From Paucimonas sp. (GTDB lineage: Bacteria; Pseudomonadota; Gammaproteobacteria; Pseudomonadales; Pseudomonadaceae): a stretch of DNA of 64,000 bases. The notes below the pieces were generated by a model. It made no database searches. It was given only the letters and a program-made list of their open reading frames with translations, and was not told the origin of the DNA. Shown here in pieces: positions 9,802-19,130 of this stretch. The stretch covers positions 1-64,000 of the forward strand of contig JAIRVG010000028.1 in NCBI GenBank assembly GCA_031253995.1. Direction: 5' to 3'. A program made the translations under genes and the position numbers. Each line of letters opens with the position of its first letter. The first letter of the stretch is position 1.

Positions 9802-11463
9802 ATGACAACAAGACCCTCCCCCCCACCGCAATGGTCGCGTCGACGCAGCGAGAAGCAGCGCCGCCTCGACCTGGTCCGTCCCCTGGCGGACGGCGCGGTG
9901 CTACCCGGCGAGCGCATCGTCGAAGCCCTCGAACGGCTGATCGCCCCCGGCGATCGGGTAGTCCTCGAAGGCAACAACCAGAAGCAGGCGGACTTCCTCT
10001 CCCGCTCCCTGGCCAAGGTCGATCCCGGCAAGCTGCACGACCTGCACATGATCATGCCCAGCGTCAGCCGCGCCGAGCACCTCGACCTGTTCGAACAGGG
10101 CATCGCCCGCACGCTCGACTTTTCCTTCGCCGGCCCGCAAAGCCTGCGCATCGGCCAGTTGCTCGAAGACGGAAAGCTGGAAGTCGGCGCCATCCATACC
10201 TACATCGAACTGTACTCGCGCCTGCTGGTAGACCTGATCCCCAACGTGGCGCTGGTGGCCGGCTTCATGGCCGACCGCGAGGGCAACATCTACACCGGCC
10301 CGAGCACCGAGGACACCCCGGCCCTGGTCGAGCCCACCGCGTTCAGCGACGGCATCGTCATCGTCCAGGTCAACCAGCTGGTGGACGACGTGCGCGACCT
10401 GCCCCGGGTCGATATCCCGGCGTCCTGGGTCGACTTCGTGGTGGTGGCCGACAAGCCTTTCTACATCGAACCCCTGTTCACCCGCGACCCGCGCCATATC
10501 AAGCCGGTGCATGTGCTGATGGCGATGATGGCGATCCGCGGGATCTACGAGAAGCACAACGTCCAGTCCCTCAACCATGGCATCGGTTTCAACACCGCCG
10601 CCATCGAGCTGATCCTGCCGACCTACGGCGAATCCCTAGGCCTGAAGGGCAAGATCTGCCGCAACTGGACCCTCAATCCGCACCCTACCCTGATCCCGGC
10701 GATCGAATCGGGCTGGGTGGAAAGCGTGCACTGCTTCGGCACCGAGCTGGGCATGGAGGACTACATCGCCCAACGCCCGGATGTGTTCTTCACCGGCCGC
10801 GACGGCTCGATGCGCTCCAACCGGATGATGTGCCAGCTGGCCGGGCAGTACGCCGTCGACCTGTTCATCGGCGCCACCCTGCAGGTGGACGGCGACGGCC
10901 ACTCCTCTACCGTGACCCGCGGTCGCCTGGCCGGTTTCGGTGGCGCGCCGAACATGGGCCACGACCCCCGTGGCCGCCGCCACGTGACCCCGGCCTGGCT
11001 CGACATGACCGAGCCGGTAACCCTGCTGGAACGCGGCCGCAAGCTGGTGGTGCAGATGGTCGAGACCTTCCAGGAAGGCGGCAAGCCCACCTTCGTAGAG
11101 ACCCTGGATGCGGTAGGCGTAGCGAAGCAGACCGGCATGCCGCTGGCGCCGGTGATGATCTACGGCGACGACGTCACCCACCTGCTCACCGAGGAAGGCA
11201 TCGCCTACCTGTACAAGGCGCGCACCCTGGAAGAACGCCAGGCGATGATCGCCGCCGTCGCCGGGGTTACCGCCATCGGCCTGCGTCATGACCCGAGGGA
11301 AACCCGGCGCATGCGTCAGGAGGGCCTGATCGCCCTGCCGGAAGACCTCGGCATCCAGCGCACCCAGGCCAGCCGCGAGTTGCTGGCGGCGAAAAGCATC
11401 GCCGAACTGGTGGAGTGGTCCGGCGGACTGTACAACCCGCCTGCACGGTTCAGGAGCTGGTGA
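9802..11463 (+). CDS. mdcA: Malonate decarboxylase alpha subunit (acetyl-S-ACP:malonate ACP transferase)
   Basis: Protein of 553 residues matching MdcA, the subunit that exchanges acetyl for malonyl on the acyl carrier protein MdcC. The ATG follows GTGGAG with seven bases spacing. The sequence has the two-domain CoA-transferase layout, with conserved Gly-rich stretches such as [13 protein letters not shown] near residue 390. It heads the order A-B-C-D-E-G-H-L-M known for the biotin-independent P. putida malonate operon. Its stop overlaps the next start (TGATG), so mdcB is coupled. The complex acts in the cytosol to yield acetate and CO2. Confidence 0.95.
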   Translation: MTTRPSPPPQWSRRRSEKQRRLDLVRPLADGAVLPGERIVEALERLIAPGDRVVLEGNNQKQADFLSRSLAKVDPGKLHDLHMIMPSVSRAEHLDLFEQGIARTLDFSFAGPQSLRIGQLLEDGKLEVGAIHTYIELYSRLLVDLIPNVALVAGFMADREGNIYTGPSTEDTPALVEPTAFSDGIVIVQVNQLVDDVRDLPRVDIPASWVDFVVVADKPFYIEPLFTRDPRHIKPVHVLMAMMAIRGIYEKHNVQSLNHGIGFNTAAIELILPTYGESLGLKGKICRNWTLNPHPTLIPAIESGWVESVHCFGTELGMEDYIAQRPDVFFTGRDGSMRSNRMMCQLAGQYAVDLFIGATLQVDGDGHSSTVTRGRLAGFGGAPNMGHDPRGRRHVTPAWLDMTEPVTLLERGRKLVVQMVETFQEGGKPTFVETLDAVGVAKQTGMPLAPVMIYGDDVTHLLTEEGIAYLYKARTLEERQAMIAAVAGVTAIGLRHDPRETRRMRQEGLIALPEDLGIQRTQASRELLAAKSIAELVEWSGGLYNPPARFRSW

Positions 11464-12317
11464 TGAGCGCATCGACACTGATTGACGTCCCCCTGCCCCT
11501 GGCTCAGCTGCTCGCCGACCTGGCGGTGGATGCCCTGATCGACGAAGCCGACCTGTCGCCCAAGCCGGCATTGGTGGACCGTCGCGGCAGCGGCGCACAC
11601 CGCGACCTGCACCTGGGCCTGATGCACGCTTCGGCCCTGGCGCTGTGGCCATGCTTCAAGGAAATGGCCGAGGCCGCCCTGGCCATCGGCGAGGTCGGCC
11701 AGCCGCTGCGCGAAGCCCTGGGCCGGATCGGTCGCGAAGGTGAGCGGGCCATGCTCGCCACCACCGGCGGGGTCAATACCCACCGGGGCGCCATCTGGGC
11801 CCTGGGCCTGCTGGTGGCGGCACGCGCCCTCGGCGAACCGGGCGAGGCCGCTGGTGCCATCGCTGCGCGCGCCGGGCGCATCGCCCTGATCGAAGACCGC
11901 TTTGCACCGCGCCAGCAAGACAGCCACGGCCTGCAGGTGCAACGCCGCTACGGTGTGCGCGGGGCCCGGGAAGAAGCCCAGGCGGGCTTCCCTAGCGTCC
12001 TCGACCACGGCCTGCCACAGCTTGCCCGTAGCCGCCACGCCGGCAGCGGCGAACAGAACGCACGCCTCGACGCCCTGCTGGCGATCATGACCACGCTGCA
12101 GGACACCTGCGTGCTCTGGCGCGCCGGCAGCGAAGGACTGCAAGCCATGCAGCAAGGCGCCCGCGCCGTACTCGACGCCGGTGGCAGCGCCAGCCTCGGC
12201 GGACGCCGTCGCCTGCGCGAACTGGACAGCCAGCTGCTCGCCCTCAATGCCTCGCCAGGGGGCGCCGCCGACCTGCTGGCCGCCTGCCTGTTGCTCGATA
12301 CCTTCGGGAGTCTCTGA
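11463..12317 (+). CDS. mdcB: Triphosphoribosyl-dephospho-CoA synthase
   Basis: Protein of 284 residues of the MdcB/CitG family, which makes 2'-(5''-triphosphoribosyl)-3'-dephospho-CoA from ATP and dephospho-CoA, the precursor of the MdcC prosthetic group. The family motifs include the early [13 protein letters not shown] region and [13 protein letters not shown] (family pattern GxNTHKGxIF). The ATG at 11463 overlaps the mdcA stop, so this start is preferred over an upstream in-frame GTG. The rest of the operon supplies the transferase (mdcG) that loads this cofactor precursor. Confidence 0.93.
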   Translation: MSASTLIDVPLPLAQLLADLAVDALIDEADLSPKPALVDRRGSGAHRDLHLGLMHASALALWPCFKEMAEAALAIGEVGQPLREALGRIGREGERAMLATTGGVNTHRGAIWALGLLVAARALGEPGEAAGAIAARAGRIALIEDRFAPRQQDSHGLQVQRRYGVRGAREEAQAGFPSVLDHGLPQLARSRHAGSGEQNARLDALLAIMTTLQDTCVLWRAGSEGLQAMQQGARAVLDAGGSASLGGRRRLRELDSQLLALNASPGGAADLLAACLLLDTFGSL

Positions 12318-12319
12318 CC

Positions 12320-12619
12320 ATGGAAACCCTGTCTTTCACCTATCCCGCCGGCCAGCCTGCCGGCGGCCGGGCCCTGGTGGGCTGCGTCGGTTCCGGCGAC
12401 CTTGAGGTGCTGCTGGAACCGGGCACCGACGGCGTGCTGGCGATCACCGTGGTGACCTCGGTCAATGGCAGCGCGCCACGCTGGGAACAGCTGTTCGCCC
12501 GCCTGTTCGCCGGGCAGACGCTGCCGGCGATGAACATCGATATCCACGACTTCGGCGCAACCCCGGGCGTGGTGCGCCTGCGCCTGGAACAAGGCTTCGA
12601 GGAGATTGCCCATGACTGA
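12320..12619 (+). CDS. mdcC: Malonate decarboxylase acyl carrier protein (delta subunit)
   Basis: Small subunit of 99 residues that carries the phosphoribosyl-dephospho-CoA arm. Ser25, in the sequence CVGSGDLEVLLEP, is at the position of the modified serine established for the Klebsiella protein. The gene starts two bases after the mdcB stop, and its 3' end overlaps mdcD by eight bases. The acid-rich C-terminal part with VVRLRLEQGFEEI matches the family. The length is standard. Confidence 0.93.
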   Translation: METLSFTYPAGQPAGGRALVGCVGSGDLEVLLEPGTDGVLAITVVTSVNGSAPRWEQLFARLFAGQTLPAMNIDIHDFGATPGVVRLRLEQGFEEIAHD

Positions 12620-13466
12620 CATCGCCCATCTGCTGGCCAGCCGCAGCTTCGTCGAGCTGGGAGCGCGGCAACGGGCCCAGGCCCTGCTCGATCCCGGCAG
12701 CTTCCGCGAGCTGCTCGGTCCCTTCGACCGGGTCATGTCGCCATGGCTGCCGGGCCAGGGCATCGTGCCCCAGGCCGATGACGGCGTGATCGTCGCCAAG
12801 GGCAGCCTCGACGGCCGGCCGCTGCTGGTGGCGGCCATCGAAGGCGCGTTCCAGGGTGGCAGCATGGGCGAGGTTGGCGGTGCCAAGATCGCCGGCGCCC
12901 TGGAGCTGGCCATCGAAGACAACCGCAACGGCATCCCCACCGCCGCCGTGCTCCTGCTGGAAACCGGTGGCGTGCGCCTGCAGGAAGCCAACCTGGGCCT
13001 GGCGGCCATCGCCGAGATCCAGGCGGCGATCGTCGAGCTGCGCCAGTTCCAGCCGGTGATCGGCCTGATCGCAGGTTCCGTCGGCTGCTTCGGCGGCATG
13101 TCCATCGCCGCCGGGCTGTGCAGCCGGGTGCTGGTGACCCGCGAGGCACGCCTGGGCCTCAATGGCCCGCAGGTGATTGAGCAAGAAGCCGGCATCGACG
13201 AATACGATTCCCGCGACCGGCCCTTCATCTGGAGCCTGAGTGGCGGCGAGCAACGCTTCGCCTGCGGCCTGGCGGACAGCTACATGGCGGACGCCGTCGA
13301 TGAGGTGCGCCAGGCACTGGTCGCCGCGCTGGCGGCCGGCGAACCGGCCCTGCCACGCAGCCGGCGCCATGCCGACTTCCTCGCCCTGCTCGGCAAGCTG
13401 GGCAGCGACTGCGAACAACTGGATGCCGCCCGGGCGCGCGCCATTTACCAGGGAGAACTGCAATGA
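12612..13466 (+). CDS. mdcD: Malonate decarboxylase beta subunit
   Basis: Protein of 284 residues with the crotonase-like carboxyltransferase fold of MdcD, which with MdcE decarboxylates malonyl-S-ACP. Gly-rich oxyanion-hole segments are visible (GGSMGEVGGAKIAGAL and AGSVGCFGGMSIAAGL). The ATG at 12612, inside the end of mdcC, is preferred over a TTG two codons earlier. The stop overlaps the mdcE start (ATGA). It follows the usual operon order. Confidence 0.93.
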   Translation: MTDIAHLLASRSFVELGARQRAQALLDPGSFRELLGPFDRVMSPWLPGQGIVPQADDGVIVAKGSLDGRPLLVAAIEGAFQGGSMGEVGGAKIAGALELAIEDNRNGIPTAAVLLLETGGVRLQEANLGLAAIAEIQAAIVELRQFQPVIGLIAGSVGCFGGMSIAAGLCSRVLVTREARLGLNGPQVIEQEAGIDEYDSRDRPFIWSLSGGEQRFACGLADSYMADAVDEVRQALVAALAAGEPALPRSRRHADFLALLGKLGSDCEQLDAARARAIYQGELQ

Positions 13467-14245
13467 GCCGAGGACTTGAGTGGATCCGTGCATTGGCCGG
13501 GGGTCATGAAGCCGCGGGCTATCCTGCCTCGATCAAGGTGATCGACGGCGAACTGGGCAACCGTCCGGCACGCTTCGTTGCCGTGGTGCCCGATGCGAGC
13601 AACCCGTTCCCCCGCGCCCGCAACGGCGAGGTCGGCCTGCTGGAAGGCTGGGGCCTGGCCAAGGCCATCGATGACACCATCGAAGCGGATGCCGGCGGTA
13701 CGCCGCGGGTCCTGGTAGCGGTGGTCGATGTGCCGAGCCAGGCCTATGGCCGCCGCGAAGAGGCGCTGGGAATTCACCAGGCCCTGGCCGGAGCGGTGGA
13801 TGCCTACGCTCGCGCCCGCCTCGCCGGCCACCCGCTGATCGCGCTGCTGGTGGGCAAGGCCATGTCCGGCGCCTTTCTCGCCCATGGCTACCAGGCCCAG
13901 CGCCTGATCGCCCTGGACGACGACGGGGTGATGGTCCACGCCATGGGCAAGGCCGCCGCCGCGCGCATCACCCTGCGCAGCGTCGAGGAACTGGAAGCCC
14001 TGGCCGCCACCGTGCCGCCGATGGCCTATGACATCGCCAGCTATGCGTCGCTGGGGCTGCTCTGGGAACGGGTCAAGGTCGACGACATCGAACGGCCTGC
14101 GGCGACGGAGATCGCCAAGGTGACCGAGGTACTGAGCCGCGCGGTGGACGATATCGGCAGCAGTACCGACCTGCGCGGACGCCTCGGTGCGCCGAACCGG
14201 GCGCTGTCGTCGAAGGTGCGGGCGCTGTTGCGGGCCCAATGGTGA
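13463..14245 (+). CDS. mdcE: Malonate decarboxylase gamma subunit
   Basis: Protein of 260 residues, the partner of MdcD in the decarboxylase core, also of crotonase-like fold. The segment LIALLVGKAMSGAFLAHGYQ provides the oxyanion-hole glycine region, and MVHAMGKAAAARIT is typical of MdcE. ATGA overlap with mdcD shows coupling and probable 1:1 synthesis. A gap of 40 bases separates it from mdcG, the only sizeable gap within the decarboxylase/cofactor block before the transporter genes. Confidence 0.93.
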   Translation: MSRGLEWIRALAGGHEAAGYPASIKVIDGELGNRPARFVAVVPDASNPFPRARNGEVGLLEGWGLAKAIDDTIEADAGGTPRVLVAVVDVPSQAYGRREEALGIHQALAGAVDAYARARLAGHPLIALLVGKAMSGAFLAHGYQAQRLIALDDDGVMVHAMGKAAAARITLRSVEELEALAATVPPMAYDIASYASLGLLWERVKVDDIERPAATEIAKVTEVLSRAVDDIGSSTDLRGRLGAPNRALSSKVRALLRAQW

Positions 14246-14285
14246 TTCGCCGACCAGGCTTTTTTATCGAGAGGGGGAGTGACGG

Positions 14286-14903
14286 ATGAACACCACCTTT
14301 GCCGCACACGACCTGCTCTGGGGCATGCGCCCGGAGCACCTGCCCGACGATGCCCCGGACTGGGCTCGACGGGTGCTGGCTGCCGGGCTGCCCGTGGTGG
14401 TCCGGCGCGCCAGCGGCCCGGCCGGGCAGGTGCCGGTCGGCCTGCGCGGCGACGGGCGGGCCAGGCGCCTGGCGGCCTGGATGCCACGGGAGGCGGTGGG
14501 CTGCCGGCGCCGCCCCGAGGACCTGCGCCTGGACACGATGGCGGATCTGCCGGCGCTGGCCGCCTTGCAGCGGCTCACCCCGCTCCTGGACAGCACCGGC
14601 CTGGCCTGGGGTCCCACCGGGGGCGTCGCCTACCAGTTGGCCACCGGCCTGGCGGTGCTGCACGAAGCCAGCGATCTCGACCTGGTGGTGCGCACACCGG
14701 CGCCGTTGAGTCGTTTGCAGGCCCGTGCGCTGAGCCACGCCCTGCAACCCTCCCCCTGCCGGATCGACGTGCAACTGGAAACCCCCAACGGCGCCATCGC
14801 CCTGGCCGAATGGGCCAGCGGCGCCGCACGGGTGCTACTCAAGCATCGAGAAGGCGCGCGCCTGGTCACCGACCCGTGGCACCTTGCGGAGCAGCCGGCA
14901 TGA
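14286..14903 (+). CDS. mdcG: Phosphoribosyl-dephospho-CoA transferase (holo-ACP synthase)
   Basis: Protein of 205 residues of the MdcG/CitX-like family that transfers the prosthetic group to Ser25 of MdcC. The nucleotidyltransferase-type signature is visible as GPTGGVAYQLATG followed by SDLDLVVR, giving the two metal-binding aspartates. The ATG at 14286 has GAGGGGGAG upstream. The stop overlaps the mdcH start by four bases. Confidence 0.92.
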   Translation: MNTTFAAHDLLWGMRPEHLPDDAPDWARRVLAAGLPVVVRRASGPAGQVPVGLRGDGRARRLAAWMPREAVGCRRRPEDLRLDTMADLPALAALQRLTPLLDSTGLAWGPTGGVAYQLATGLAVLHEASDLDLVVRTPAPLSRLQARALSHALQPSPCRIDVQLETPNGAIALAEWASGAARVLLKHREGARLVTDPWHLAEQPA

Positions 14904-15826
14904 GCAGCCTGTTCGCTTTTCCCGGCCAGGGCGCGCAACGCCCCGGCATGCTGCAGGGCCTGCGCGACGTCCCCCTGGGCCGCGCCTGCCTGGAAGAGGC
15001 CAGCGATGTCCTCGGCGAAGCGGTCGCGCAACTCGACAGCCCGGCCGCACTGGCCTCGACCCGCGCCGTCCAGCTCTGCCTGCTGGTGGCCGGCGTGGCA
15101 GCGGCCCGGGGCCTGCTGCAACGCAACCCGGCGCCGCAGTTCGTCGCTGGCCTGTCCATTGGCGCCTACCCGGCGGCGGTGATCGCCGGGGCCCTGGACT
15201 ACGCCGATGCAGTGCGCCTGGTGGCCCTGCGCGGCGAACTGATGCAGCGTGCCTACCCCACGGGCCATGGCATGACGGCCTTGATCGGCCTGGACCAGAC
15301 TACCGTCGAAGCACTGATCGCCAGCGCCGCCGAGCCGGTGTTCCTGGCCAATATCAATGCCGAACAGCAGTTCGTGATCGCCGGCAGCGACAGCGCCATG
15401 GCCGCCCTCGCCGCTCGTGCCGTGGCCGCCGGCGCCCGCGTCGCCAAGCGTCTGGCGATGAGCGTGCCGTCTCATTGCGCGCTGCTGGCGCAACCCGCCG
15501 CTGAGCTGGCGCAAGCCTTCGCCGGCGTGACCCTGCGTCGCCCGGCCATGACCTTCCTGAGCAGCAGCAGCGCCCGCGTGCTGCACGACGCCGAGGCCCT
15601 TGGCGACGACCTGGCGTACAACATGTGTCGCCGCGTCGACTGGGCCGGCACCCTGCGCAACGCCTTTGAGCGCGGCGCACGCCTGCTGATCGAACTGCCA
15701 CCCGGCGCCGTGCTGAGCGGCCTGGCCCGGCCTGTGTTCAACCCCGGAACGGTGGTCGCCTGCCAGGATGCCCGGCCGGATACCCTGGATGCGCTGCTGC
15801 GCAGGGAGGTGGAGACGACCCGCTGA
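14900..15826 (+). CDS. mdcH: Malonyl-CoA:ACP transacylase of the malonate decarboxylase system
   Basis: Protein of 308 residues of the FabD-like acyltransferase family. The catalytic serine lies in AGLSIGAYPAA and the catalytic histidine in SVPSHCALL; the N-terminal FAFPGQGAQRPGM motif is also typical. It charges the carrier protein with malonate from malonyl-CoA to start the cycle, after which MdcA exchanges acyl groups. The start overlaps mdcG (ATGA). A 63-base gap follows before the transporter genes. Confidence 0.92.
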   Translation: MSSLFAFPGQGAQRPGMLQGLRDVPLGRACLEEASDVLGEAVAQLDSPAALASTRAVQLCLLVAGVAAARGLLQRNPAPQFVAGLSIGAYPAAVIAGALDYADAVRLVALRGELMQRAYPTGHGMTALIGLDQTTVEALIASAAEPVFLANINAEQQFVIAGSDSAMAALAARAVAAGARVAKRLAMSVPSHCALLAQPAAELAQAFAGVTLRRPAMTFLSSSSARVLHDAEALGDDLAYNMCRRVDWAGTLRNAFERGARLLIELPPGAVLSGLARPVFNPGTVVACQDARPDTLDALLRREVETTR

Positions 15827-15889
15827 CCGCCGTGCCATTCGAAGACCAACAACAACAAGCAACTTCGACTCATCGTGAGGACAACAACA

Positions 15890-16309
15890 ATGATCATCTA
15901 CGGCGTGGCCCTGCTGGCCATCTGCACCCTTGCCGGCGTCATCCTCGGCGACTTCCTCGGCGTCCTGCTGGGCGTCAAATCCAACGTGGGCGGTGTCGGC
16001 ATCGCCATGATCCTGCTGATCTTCGCCCGCCTGTACATGCAGCGGAATGGCGGCATGTCCAAGGAGTGCGAGCTGGGCGTCGGTTTCTGGGGCGCCATGT
16101 ACATCCCCATCGTGGTCGCCATGGCGGCGCAGCAGAACGTGGTCACCGCCCTGCACGGCGGCCCGGTAGCGCTGATCGCGGCGGTCGGCGCGGTGTTGCT
16201 GTGCGGCGCGACCATCGCGCTGATCAGCCGTACCCACCGCGGGGAACCGCTGGAAAAGGAAGTCAATGAGGCCGACGTGGCCGCAATCGCACCGGCAGGA
16301 GGCCGCTGA
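15890..16309 (+). CDS. mdcL: Malonate transporter subunit MadL type
   Basis: Small membrane protein of 139 residues with four hydrophobic helices, matching MadL of the two-component MadLM malonate:Na+ symporter. The start ATG at 15890 has GAGG eight bases upstream; an in-frame GTG five codons earlier overlaps that site and is less likely. The conserved SxVGGVGIAMxLL-like segment (here NVGGVGIAMILL) is visible. It is followed after one base by mdcM, whose product is the larger subunit. Confidence 0.92.
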   Translation: MIIYGVALLAICTLAGVILGDFLGVLLGVKSNVGGVGIAMILLIFARLYMQRNGGMSKECELGVGFWGAMYIPIVVAMAAQQNVVTALHGGPVALIAAVGAVLLCGATIALISRTHRGEPLEKEVNEADVAAIAPAGGR

Positions 16310-16310
16310 T

Positions 16311-17072
16311 ATGGAAATCATCCTCAAGGCACTGGAACACAATGGCCTGGTCACCGCCTTCGCCGTGGTCGGCGCGGTGATGTGGATCTCGGTGGTGCTG
16401 TCGAAACGGCTCACCTTCGGCCGCGTCCACGGCTCGGCCATCGCCATCGTCATCGGCCTGGTGCTGGCCTGGATCGGTGGCAACATCACCGGTGGGCAGA
16501 AAGGCCTGGCCGACCTCACGCTGTTCTCCGGCATCGGCCTGATGGGCGGCGCCATGCTGCGGGACTTCGCCATCGTCGCCACGGCGTTCGAGGTGCAGGC
16601 CACCGAGGCGCGTCGGGCCGGGATGATCGGCGCGGTGGCATTGCTGCTAGGCACCGTCCTGCCCTTCATCGTCGGTGCGGCCGTGGCCTGGAGCTTCGGC
16701 TATCGCGATGCAGTGAGCATGACCACCATCGGCGCCGGGGCGGTGACCTACATCGTCGGCCCGGTAACCGGCGCGGCGCTGGGTGCCAGCTCCGATGTGA
16801 TGGCGCTGTCCATTGCCACCGGCCTGATCAAGGCGATCCTGGTGATGGTCTTCACGCCGGTCTCGGCACGCCTGCTGGCGCTGGACAACCCGCGTTCGGC
16901 GATGGTGTTCGGCGGGCTGGCCGGTACCGTCAGCGGCGTGACCGCAGGGCTGGCGGCGACTGATCGGCGACTGGTGCCTTACGGCGCCCTGACCGCCACG
17001 TTCCACACCGGACTGGGCTGCCTGATGGGGCCGTCGATCCTGTACTTCTGCGTGCGCGGCCTGGTTGGCTGA
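16311..17072 (+). CDS. mdcM: Malonate transporter subunit MadM type
   Basis: Membrane protein of 253 residues with about eight hydrophobic segments, the larger subunit of the MadLM malonate carrier. The start at 16311 is preceded by AGGAGG with eight bases spacing, which decides against an upstream in-frame ATG inside mdcL. Gly-rich membrane helices (GGLAGTVSGVTAGLAATD) match the family. It closes the operon; a perfect hairpin follows about 20 bases after its stop. Confidence 0.92.
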   Translation: MEIILKALEHNGLVTAFAVVGAVMWISVVLSKRLTFGRVHGSAIAIVIGLVLAWIGGNITGGQKGLADLTLFSGIGLMGGAMLRDFAIVATAFEVQATEARRAGMIGAVALLLGTVLPFIVGAAVAWSFGYRDAVSMTTIGAGAVTYIVGPVTGAALGASSDVMALSIATGLIKAILVMVFTPVSARLLALDNPRSAMVFGGLAGTVSGVTAGLAATDRRLVPYGALTATFHTGLGCLMGPSILYFCVRGLVG

Positions 17073-17093
17073 CGCTGCCGCTCGCGGTTACCC

Positions 17094-17120
17094 GACGCCC
17101 CGGCCATGCACCGGGGCGTC
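17094..17120. terminator. Hairpin terminator shared by mdcM and mdcR
   Basis: A perfect 10-base-pair GC-rich stem (17094-17103 with 17111-17120) around a 7-base loop lies between the two converging genes. Only a short T-run (GTCGTTT) follows on the plus strand. It is placed to stop transcription from both sides. Confidence 0.75.
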
Positions 17121-17126
17121 GTCGTT

Positions 17127-18044
17127 TCAGGCTTCGCGCTGGCGACTGTACATCCGACACTCGGCAACCAGCGCAAGCAGATTGGGATCCCGCTCGCGGG
17201 TCTTCAGGAACACCACGCCGATATGCTGCTGCAGCCGATAACGCGACTGCAGCGGAATCAACCTGACGCGGTTTTCATAGACCGCCGAAATACGCCCCGG
17301 CAACAACGCATAACCGACCCCCGAACTGACCATGCTCAAGAGGGTGAAGATATCGTTGACCTGCATCGCCACGTTGGGCTTGAACCCTGCCTGCTCGAAC
17401 ACCCGCACACCATCGCGGTGGGTGGCGAAGCCCTGGGTCAGGGTGATGAAGGTCGAGCCGGCGAGATCGGCGAGGTCGACTTCCGCTTCAAGGGCGAAGG
17501 GCGAGTCGGTGGGCACGGCGAGGAAGATATCGTCGGAGAACAGCGGCAACTGCTCGCAGGCCGGGTCGCTGGTGCTTTCGTCCAGCGACACCAGGATCGC
17601 GTCCAGCTCGAAGTTCTTCAGGCGGTACAGCAGGTCGACGTTGGAGCCCAGGGTCAGGTCGATATTCAGCTCGCTGCGGCGCAGCTTGAGGCCCATGACC
17701 AGTTGCGGCACGGTCTTCACCGTCAGCGAATACAGGGCACCGAGCTTGAAACGCTCGGAAGAGAAACCCGCCGCCTCGCGGGTCAGGCGGACCATCTCGC
17801 TGGTGTCCTGGATCAGCTTGCGGGCCTTGTCCTCCAGCACATAGGCACTTTCCAGCGGAGTCAGCTTGCGCCCCTCGTGCTTGAACAAGGGGCAGCGCAA
17901 GGCGTTTTCCAGCGAGTGGATGGCGCGATGGACACTGACGCTGCTGGTCTCCAGCTGGGCGGCGGCACGGGCGAGGTTTCCGCTGTGCATGAAGGCGAGG
18001 AAGATTTCCAGCTTCTTCAGGGTCAGCTCTTCGTCGATTTGCAT
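17127..18044 (-). CDS. mdcR: LysR-type activator of the malonate operon
   Basis: LTTR of 305 residues, convergent with the mdc operon, in the place and orientation of P. putida mdcR. The N-terminal HTH (residues 1-65) includes LKKLEIFLAFMHSGNLARAA and the recognition helix ETSSVSVHRAIHSLE; the remainder is the effector-binding domain. The start at 18044 has AGGAG with seven bases spacing; a longer upstream reading frame is composed of non-LTTR sequence. MdcR is known to activate mdc genes in response to malonate. Its binding site was not identified here. Confidence 0.88.
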   Translation of the reverse strand: MQIDEELTLKKLEIFLAFMHSGNLARAAAQLETSSVSVHRAIHSLENALRCPLFKHEGRKLTPLESAYVLEDKARKLIQDTSEMVRLTREAAGFSSERFKLGALYSLTVKTVPQLVMGLKLRRSELNIDLTLGSNVDLLYRLKNFELDAILVSLDESTSDPACEQLPLFSDDIFLAVPTDSPFALEAEVDLADLAGSTFITLTQGFATHRDGVRVFEQAGFKPNVAMQVNDIFTLLSMVSSGVGYALLPGRISAVYENRVRLIPLQSRYRLQQHIGVVFLKTRERDPNLLALVAECRMYSRQREA

Positions 18045-18135
18045 GGCCGGCTCCTGTGCCCTGGCAACCCGAAGGGGCGAACGGGGGAGCATATAGGATT
18101 GCGCACAAGGCGGCGACGAGTGGCAGCGCCGTCGA

Positions 18136-18909
18136 CTACCGGACCTGGCGAGGACGCAGCAGCGCCGCCAGCCCGACCGTGAGCACCACCGCCAAGGCCA
18201 TGGCAAGGATGAACGTCAGCGCGATCCCCAGGTGCTCCAGCAGACGACCGATAACCAGATAGAAAGCGATCACCCCCACCGCGCCAATGGCGTTGCCGCG
18301 GATCATCCCGGCCATGGAAAAACGCCCGCCCTGGACATGGGAAAACACCACCAGCGGCCAGGCGATCACCGGGATCGGCGCAAGCATGCCGCTCACCGCC
18401 GGGCCCAGCACCTGGGCTGTGCCGGTGGTGAGCATCAGCAGGCTGGTGGCGGCGACCATGCGCAGCGGGATCTCCCACCACCGCGCCTTGATCTGCGGCA
18501 GTTGCGCCGGCCGTTCTTCGCGACCGGTAACCCACACCAGCAGTGCCACCAGGCACAGGGCGACAGTGATGGCCAGCGGCAGGCCGCCCCAGTGGGTGAA
18601 AAGGTACGCCGCCACGCCATAGCAGAGCAGCGACACCAGGGCAGTCGGAACGATACCGAGCCGGCGACTGCTGAACAGATAGCACACATAGCCCGCCTGC
18701 ACCGCCGCCAGGCCACCGAGCGCACCGGGCACGGCATTCACGGCGAAACCGCTGCCCTGCTCCAGGCAGAGGAAAATCATGACCAGCGCCGAGGTGATCG
18801 GCATGCCCGAGAGCAACCCGCCAAGCAGTCCACCCCAGCGGCGCGAGGCAAGGGAAACAGCCCACATCAGCAGTGGCGTGACGATGAGCTTGAGGTAGAA
18901 AAGGGTCAT
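18136..18909 (-). CDS. Polytopic inner-membrane protein, GlpM-like
   Basis: Protein of 257 residues made almost wholly of hydrophobic helices (about eight), starting MTLFYLKLIVTPLLMW. The pattern with GGLLGGLLSGMPITSALVM near residue 30 occurs in uncharacterised GlpM-family or permease-like proteins. The start at 18909 was chosen because the sequence upstream lacks membrane character and GGAAG lies eight bases before it. It is transcribed toward mdcR, 92 bases away. Function unknown. Confidence 0.65.
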   Translation of the reverse strand: MTLFYLKLIVTPLLMWAVSLASRRWGGLLGGLLSGMPITSALVMIFLCLEQGSGFAVNAVPGALGGLAAVQAGYVCYLFSSRRLGIVPTALVSLLCYGVAAYLFTHWGGLPLAITVALCLVALLVWVTGREERPAQLPQIKARWWEIPLRMVAATSLLMLTTGTAQVLGPAVSGMLAPIPVIAWPLVVFSHVQGGRFSMAGMIRGNAIGAVGVIAFYLVIGRLLEHLGIALTFILAMALAVVLTVGLAALLRPRQVR

Positions 18910-19130
18910 GACGGGGCTTCCGGTTGTGCTTCTCTGGTCGCGGCAGGCGCTTGTGCAAATGGCGATACTACACAATCGACAACCTGCAGATTTTCACTTT
19001 TTCCAGGTAAAACACAGCCGCCCAAGGGTGATGGCAGATTGGCCGGGGGGCGTGGTAGCATCGCCCGCTTACCAGTGATTGAAATAATACTTTTGACGCT
19101 CAGGAAGGCTGCCAACGCGCACTGCTTGCC